NCBI GenBank assembly: GCA_027035825.1
Contig: JALVTX010000097.1
Coordinates: forward strand, 1-9,222
DNA: 9,222 nt
Direction of reading: 5' to 3'
Source of the DNA: Mariprofundaceae bacterium
Lineage (GTDB): Bacteria > Pseudomonadota > Zetaproteobacteria > Mariprofundales > Mariprofundaceae
The translations under genes and the position numbers were made by a program. A model generated the notes under the pieces. It was not told where the DNA came from and did no database searches. It saw only the letters and a program-made list of their open reading frames with translations. Positions 5,431 to 9,222 of this stretch are shown in pieces (positions within the stretch are counted from its first letter, which is position 1; every line of letters starts with the position of its first letter).

Positions 5431-5705
5431 TGGCCCTGAAGCCGCCCGGCAGCCGCTCCAACCTCCAGCTCGTGGTCACGCTGGCCTGGACGGGCGTGAT
5501 GCTCGTCGGCCTCATCGGCGGCCATGTGATCATCGGCTGGCTGATTCTGAGCGCCGTCTTCGGCGGCTCGGGCATGAAGGGGGTGCTTGCGCTCACGCAC
5601 CTGCCGGCCTGGGGCGTGTGGCTGTGGATACTCGCCGCCATCGCGCTGGACGGCTGGATCGCCTGGCACATCCGGCAGGATCGAAAGAAGGCCCTGGAGC
5701 GTTAG
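5430..5705 (+). CDS. Small inner-membrane protein with two predicted helices
   Basis: The 91-residue protein has two long hydrophobic stretches, about 13-44 (LVVTLAWTGVMLVGLIGGHV and on) and 58-80 (rich in Trp and Leu), joined by a Gly-rich loop. The tail is basic (IRQDRKKALER). The basic ends on both sides suggest a helical hairpin with both termini in the cytoplasm. ATG 5430 shares one base with the bamE stop (TGATG), so translation is probably coupled; no strong ribosome site is seen. It is the last gene of the rightward operon. I do not recognise a family. The position argues for a role in the envelope, but nothing shows a link to BAM or LPS directly. Confidence 0.7.
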   Translation: MALKPPGSRSNLQLVVTLAWTGVMLVGLIGGHVIIGWLILSAVFGGSGMKGVLALTHLPAWGVWLWILAAIALDGWIAWHIRQDRKKALER

Positions 5706-5740
5706 GAGAAAGTCAGCCCGTCACCCCTGGCGCGGCTTGG

Positions 5741-6436
5741 TCATATGCCGCCGCCGTCCGTCCCCTGCTCCGGGCGCGCGGGTTGCGCGGCATCCGCCGG
5801 CGCGGCATCGGCGGCGCGCCTGCCGCCGAACAACCTCCGAATCTTCGAAAACAGCAGCTTGATGCCGCGCCACAGGCGCGGCAGGAACCAGACCAGGAAC
5901 AGGATGAACAGCGCCAGCAACGCGAGATAGAGCACCGGGTGGTGCAGCGCCGTCCACAGCCCGGCGATGACGGCCACGTCCTCGGCAATGGATGCCGTCC
6001 AGTTGCTGAACGGTTCGGGCGAGGTGTTGATGAGCGCGCGCGTGCCCGCCTTGGTGGCGTGCGTGGCCGCGGCCATGCCGCCGCCCAGGATGCCCGCCGC
6101 CAGCTGCACGGCCGGATCCACCGGGCCCACCGCGCCGGCGGCCAGCATGGCGCCGGCGGGGATGCGGATGAAGGTGTGCAGGCTGTCCCAGGCCGTGTCC
6201 ACGCCGGGAATCTTGTCCGCGAAGAACTCGACGAAATACATCGCGCCGGCGGCCATCAGCACCAGCGGGTTGGTCAGCACCTCCAGGCCCGGCGGCAGCT
6301 GGATGTTCCCTGTCGCGCCCATCAGCCCCAGCGTCAGGATGGCCGCATAGAGGTTGATGCCGCTGGCCCAAGCCGCGCCCATCGTCGTCGCCAGCGTGCT
6401 GGCGATCTGGCTCAACTGACCCGTTCCCTGCGTCAC
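5741..6436 (-). CDS. DUF4126-family membrane protein
   Basis: The 231-residue protein matches the DUF4126 pattern: GINLYAAILTLGLMG at 26-40, then FVEFFADKIPGVDTAWDSLH at 68-87 followed by a Gly/Ala-rich segment with repeated small-residue helices (93-128). Hydrophobic helices occur at about 28-42, 54-70, 93-125 and a strong one at 166-187, followed by a basic stretch (RLWRGIKLLFSKIRRLFGGRR) and an Ala/Pro/Asp tail (208-225). The function is unknown. GTG 6436 was chosen because AGGAGG lies five bases upstream; a longer frame upstream only overlaps sucD out of frame, and Met19 would leave no ribosome site. It follows sucD by 22 bases on the same strand and likely shares the mdh-sucC-sucD transcript. 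It converges with the rightward operon over 35 bases (5706-5740), where no terminator hairpin is visible. Confidence 0.8.
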   Translation of the reverse strand: MTQGTGQLSQIASTLATTMGAAWASGINLYAAILTLGLMGATGNIQLPPGLEVLTNPLVLMAAGAMYFVEFFADKIPGVDTAWDSLHTFIRIPAGAMLAAGAVGPVDPAVQLAAGILGGGMAAATHATKAGTRALINTSPEPFSNWTASIAEDVAVIAGLWTALHHPVLYLALLALFILFLVWFLPRLWRGIKLLFSKIRRLFGGRRAADAAPADAAQPARPEQGTDGGGI

Positions 6437-6441
6437 GTCTT

Positions 6442-6447
6442 CCTCCT
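6442..6447 (-). promoter_or_regulatory. Ribosome binding site for the GTG start of the DUF4126 gene
   Basis: AGGAGG on the minus strand is five bases before GTG 6436 and lies in the 22-base gap after the sucD stop. It decides the start of the DUF4126 gene. Confidence 0.65.
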
Positions 6448-6458
6448 GTTTTTGCCCG

Positions 6459-7337
6459 TCAGCTCTTGAGCAGCCGGGCCATGCGCTCGCCCAGTCGCGC
6501 CGGGTTGCGCTCCACGGCCACGCCCGCCGACTCCAGCGCCGCGAACTTGGCCTCGGCCGTGCCCTTGCCGCCGGCGATGATGGCGCCGGCATGGCCCATG
6601 CGCCGGCCCTTGGGCGCGGTCGCGCCGGCAATGAAGGCCGCCACGGGCTTGCTGACATGCTCGCGGATGAAATCGGCCGCGTGCTCCTCATCCGCGCCGC
6701 CGATCTCGCCGATCAGCACCACGCCCTCGGTCTGCGCATCCGCCTCGAACAGCTCCAGCGCCTCGATGAAGCCCAGCCCGTGGATGGGGTCGCCGCCCAT
6801 GCCGATGCAGGTGGACTGCCCGAGGCCGACCTCGGTGAGTTGCGCCACCGCCTCATAGGTAAGCGTGCCGGAGCGGGAAATCACGCCCACGCGCCCCGGC
6901 CGGTGGATATGGCCGGGCATGATGCCGATCTTGGCCTCGCCCGGCGTGATCACGCCCGGGCAGTTCGGCCCGATGAGCACGGGCGGTTTCTCCATCCGCT
7001 TGAGCTCACGCTTCACGCGCAGCATGTCCAGCACCGGAATGCCCTCGGTGATGCAGACGATGAGCCCGATGCCAGCGCGGACGGCCTCCAAGATGGCCTC
7101 GGCCGCGAACCGCGGCGGCACGAAGATCACGCTGGCCTCGGCATCCGTCTCGGCCACCGCCTCGGCCACCGAGTCGAACACCGGCCGATCCAGGTGCGTC
7201 TCCCCGCCCTTGCCGGGCGTGACGCCGCCGACCAGGTTCGTGCCGTAGGCCATCATCTGCTCGGAATGGAACGTCCCCTGCCGGCCGGTGAACCCCTGGC
7301 AGATCACGCGCGTGTCCCCATGCAGCAAAACGCTCAT
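6459..7337 (-). CDS. sucD: Succinate-CoA ligase, alpha subunit
   Basis: SucD with SucC interconverts succinyl-CoA and succinate, making ATP or GTP in the TCA cycle. The 292-residue protein has the CoA-binding Rossmann start (CQGFTGRQGTFHSEQ at 13-27), GGVTPGKGG at 37-45, the IGPNCPGVI motif at 122-130 and the phosphohistidine site GRRMGHAGAI, giving His249 as the residue phosphorylated during catalysis. The length and motifs are those of the family. ATG 7337 overlaps the sucC stop by four bases, with GGAGG (7345-7349) seven bases upstream, so SucC and SucD are translationally coupled as expected for subunits of one enzyme. DUF4126 follows after 22 bases. Cytosolic. Confidence 0.97.
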   Translation of the reverse strand: MSVLLHGDTRVICQGFTGRQGTFHSEQMMAYGTNLVGGVTPGKGGETHLDRPVFDSVAEAVAETDAEASVIFVPPRFAAEAILEAVRAGIGLIVCITEGIPVLDMLRVKRELKRMEKPPVLIGPNCPGVITPGEAKIGIMPGHIHRPGRVGVISRSGTLTYEAVAQLTEVGLGQSTCIGMGGDPIHGLGFIEALELFEADAQTEGVVLIGEIGGADEEHAADFIREHVSKPVAAFIAGATAPKGRRMGHAGAIIAGGKGTAEAKFAALESAGVAVERNPARLGERMARLLKS

Positions 7338-8488
7338 CGCACCGCCTCCACCGCCATGTTTGCCGCCTCGTCCAGATCGGCCGCCCAGCGCACGTCCAGC
7401 CCGGCCTCGCGCACCAGCCGCTGGCCCTCTTCCTCGTTGGTGCCGACCAGCCGCATGACCACCGGCACGCGCATCGGGTGCGTCTTCACGGCCTCCAGCA
7501 AACCCCGGGCGATGATATCGCAGCGCACGATGCCGCCGAAGATGTTGACCAGCACCGCCTTCACGTGCGCATCGGAAAACAGCAGCCGGAAGGCCTCGGC
7601 CACCGCCTCCTCGGTGACGCCACCGCCCACGTCGAGGAAATTGGCGGGGCTTGCGCCCTTCAGCTTCACCATGTCCATCGTCGCCATCGCCAGCCCCGCG
7701 CCATTCACCATGCAGCCGATGTCGCCATCGAGCTGGATGTAGTTGAGCCCGAAACGAGCGGCCTCGGCCTCGCGCGGGTCTTCCTCCTCGGGATCGCGCA
7801 TCGCCGCCAGCTCCGGCTGCCGGAACAGCGCGTTGTCATCCACGGCCAGCTTCGCGTCCAGCGCCAGCAACCGGCCATCGGCCAGCTCGGCCAGCGGATT
7901 GAGCTCAATCAGCGAACAATCGCGTTCCACGAAGGCGCGAAACAGCGCCCGCGCCAGGGTCCCGCACGCCTCCACATCCGCCAAGCCCAAATGCGTTGCG
8001 AGCCGCTCCGCCTCCGGCCGGCCCACGTCGCGCTCGATGTCCACCGGCAGCGAGCGTATCCGCTCCGGATGCGTGGCCGCCACCTGCTCGATATCCATGC
8101 CGCCGTCGGGACTGGCCACGAAAGCCACGGCCTCGGCATCACGATCCACCAGCAATGAGAGGTAAAACTCGCGCCGGATATCCAGCCCCTCCTCGACATA
8201 GACCTTGCTCACCAGCCGCCCGGCGGGCCCCGTCTGCTTCGTCACCAGCCGATGCCCCAGGAGCATACCTGCGGCCTCGCGCACCTCGTCCAGGCTGTGG
8301 CAGACGCGCACGCCGCCCGCCTTGCCGCGACCGCCGGCGTAGATCTGCGCCTTCACCGCCCAGACCTCACCGCCCAGCTCGCGCGCGGCCTCGGCCGCCT
8401 CGTCCGCCGTGCGCGCCAGCCGCCCGCGCGGCACGGGTACGCCGAATGCGGCCAGCACCTCCTTGGCCTGATATTCATGAATGTTCAC
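7334..8488 (-). CDS. sucC: Succinate-CoA ligase, beta subunit
   Basis: SucC supplies the nucleotide- and succinate-binding part of the heterodimer with SucD. The 384-residue protein shows the ATP-grasp features: MNIHEYQAKEVLAAFGVPVP at 1-20, VKAQIYAGGRGKAGGV at 45-60, the metal-binding ELNPLAELADG region and the C-terminal domain with NGAGLAMATMD, DVGGGV and NIFGGIVRCDIIA. The start is GTG 8488, with AGGGG eight bases upstream overlapping the mdh stop. Length is close to the E. coli enzyme. It lies 12 bases after mdh and overlaps sucD by four bases. Nucleotide preference (ATP or GTP) cannot be judged here. Confidence 0.97.
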   Translation of the reverse strand: MNIHEYQAKEVLAAFGVPVPRGRLARTADEAAEAARELGGEVWAVKAQIYAGGRGKAGGVRVCHSLDEVREAAGMLLGHRLVTKQTGPAGRLVSKVYVEEGLDIRREFYLSLLVDRDAEAVAFVASPDGGMDIEQVAATHPERIRSLPVDIERDVGRPEAERLATHLGLADVEACGTLARALFRAFVERDCSLIELNPLAELADGRLLALDAKLAVDDNALFRQPELAAMRDPEEEDPREAEAARFGLNYIQLDGDIGCMVNGAGLAMATMDMVKLKGASPANFLDVGGGVTEEAVAEAFRLLFSDAHVKAVLVNIFGGIVRCDIIARGLLEAVKTHPMRVPVVMRLVGTNEEEGQRLVREAGLDVRWAADLDEAANMAVEAVR

Positions 8489-8496
8489 GAAGCGTT

Positions 8497-8501
8497 CCCC
8501 T
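8497..8501 (-). promoter_or_regulatory. Ribosome binding site for the GTG start of sucC
   Basis: AGGGG on the minus strand lies eight bases before GTG 8488; its first base is the last base of the mdh stop codon TGA (8501-8503). The family N-terminus MNIHEYQAKE begins at this GTG. Confidence 0.55.
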
Positions 8502-9222
8502 CAGAAATGATTGAAGCCGTCCACCTTGGCCACCAGCGCCTTCACCGACTCCATCGAGCGGTGCAGCGCCGCCGCCTCGTCCTCGGAGAGGTCGAGCTCG
8601 ATGACCGCCTCCACGCCGCCGCCGCCCAGCCGGCACGGCACGCCGAGATAATAACCATCCACGCCGTACTCGCCCTCCAGGTAGGCGGCGCAGGGCAGAA
8701 TCCGCTTGTTGTCCTTGAGGATCGCCTCCGCCATCTCCACCACCGCCGCGCCGGGCGCGTAAAAGGCCGAGCCGGTCTTCAGCAACGAGACGATCTCCGC
8801 GCCGCCGCCCGCCGTACGCTCGCAAATGGCGGCCACCCGTTCCGGCGGCAGCAACTCGGTAATCGGAATGCCGGCCACGGTCGAATAGCGCGGCAGCGGC
8901 ACCATGGTGTCGCCATGGCCGCCCAGCACGAACGCCGTCACATCCTCGATGGATACGCCCAACTCCTCGGCGATGAAGGCGCGCATGCGCGCCGAATCCA
9001 GCACGCCGGCCATGCCGATGACCCGCTGTTTCGGAAAGCCGGACACCTTCAGCGCCGTGTACACCATGGCATCCAGCGGGTTGGTGACGACCAGGATCAC
9101 GCATTCCGGCGAATGCTCGACGATCTTGCGCGTGACGTCGGCGACAATCCTCACGTTGGTGGACAGCAGATCGTCGCGGCTCATGCCCGGCTTGCGCGCC
9201 ATGCCCGCCGTGATGATGACCA
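8501..9222 (-). CDS. mdh: Malate dehydrogenase, LDH-like type (N-terminus outside window)
   Basis: This NAD-dependent enzyme oxidises malate to oxaloacetate. The window holds the C-terminal 239 residues; the N-terminal NAD-binding part lies beyond the right edge and the frame is open to it. Reading from the edge, VIITAGMARKPGMSRDDLL contains substrate-binding Arg residues on the active-site loop. VTNPLDAMVYTALK follows, then LDSARMRAFIAEELGV with another substrate Arg. The catalytic His is in LGGHGDTMVPLPRYSTVAGIP. The motifs are those of the LDH-like malate dehydrogenases of many alphaproteobacteria, Bacillus and some sulfur bacteria, not of the E. coli-type enzyme. The Arg-rich loop (RKPGMSR) favours malate over lactate. 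An internal ATG at 9202 is not the start, because conserved sequence continues upstream of it. It heads the visible mdh-sucC-sucD-DUF4126 unit. Confidence 0.95.
   Translation of the reverse strand, partial: VIITAGMARKPGMSRDDLLSTNVRIVADVTRKIVEHSPECVILVVTNPLDAMVYTALKVSGFPKQRVIGMAGVLDSARMRAFIAEELGVSIEDVTAFVLGGHGDTMVPLPRYSTVAGIPITELLPPERVAAICERTAGGGAEIVSLLKTGSAFYAPGAAVVEMAEAILKDNKRILPCAAYLEGEYGVDGYYLGVPCRLGGGGVEAVIELDLSEDEAAALHRSMESVKALVAKVDGFNHF

Noticed and set aside
5706..5740. Shared terminator between the converging operons
   Set aside because: The 35-base gap contains no clear stem followed by a T run in either direction.
5261..7742. Long plus-strand open frames across bamE, the DUF4126 gene and sucD
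   Set aside because: They cross gene borders, have no motif and carry the biased composition of non-coding frames in GC-rich DNA.

Overview
The window is GC-rich, densely packed bacterial chromosome. An LPS-heptose epimerase (HldD), a BamE-type lipoprotein and a second lipoprotein with a clear lipobox point to a Gram-negative proteobacterium. The BamE homologue and general style fit Gammaproteobacteria or a close relative, but this is inference. Several genes use GTG starts and 1-4 base overlaps. I see no tRNA, rRNA, insertion sequence, integrase or CRISPR array, and no gene-free stretch reaches 300 bases; the longest, 3158-3398, is described below.

Left part, all on the minus strand: a C-terminally cut-off lipoprotein of unknown function (1-784) follows a leader with three small inverted repeats. 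Upstream of it a strong intrinsic terminator (about 920-946) closes an arsenic operon made of arsS (radical SAM, 2195-3157) and then arsM (arsenite methyltransferase, 967-2085). This pair is the core of arsenosugar biosynthesis: ArsM methylates arsenite to dimethylarsenite and ArsS adds the 5'-deoxyadenosyl group. No arsR, efflux pump or arsenate reductase lies in the window. The arsS-arsM spacer holds a large bulged hairpin, and the arsS leader holds another stem-loop.

Middle part, plus strand, divergent from arsS: a small pentapeptide-repeat protein, a helix-hairpin-helix protein, hldD, bamE and a small two-helix membrane protein. The last four are joined by overlaps or start-stop coupling (4, 4 and 1 bases), so this looks like one transcription unit with an outer-membrane biogenesis theme.

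Right part, minus strand, converging on the middle operon: mdh (N-terminus outside the window), sucC, sucD and a DUF4126 membrane protein, in that order of transcription. The spacings are 12 bases, a 4-base overlap and 22 bases. It encodes consecutive-to-nearby TCA-cycle steps plus an uncharacterised membrane protein.

No wholly new multi-gene system is evident. The points most worth following are the arsenosugar pair with a polycysteine-tailed ArsM and its RNA structures, the unrecognised lipoprotein with its structured leader, and the uncharacterised small proteins embedded in the envelope and TCA operons.
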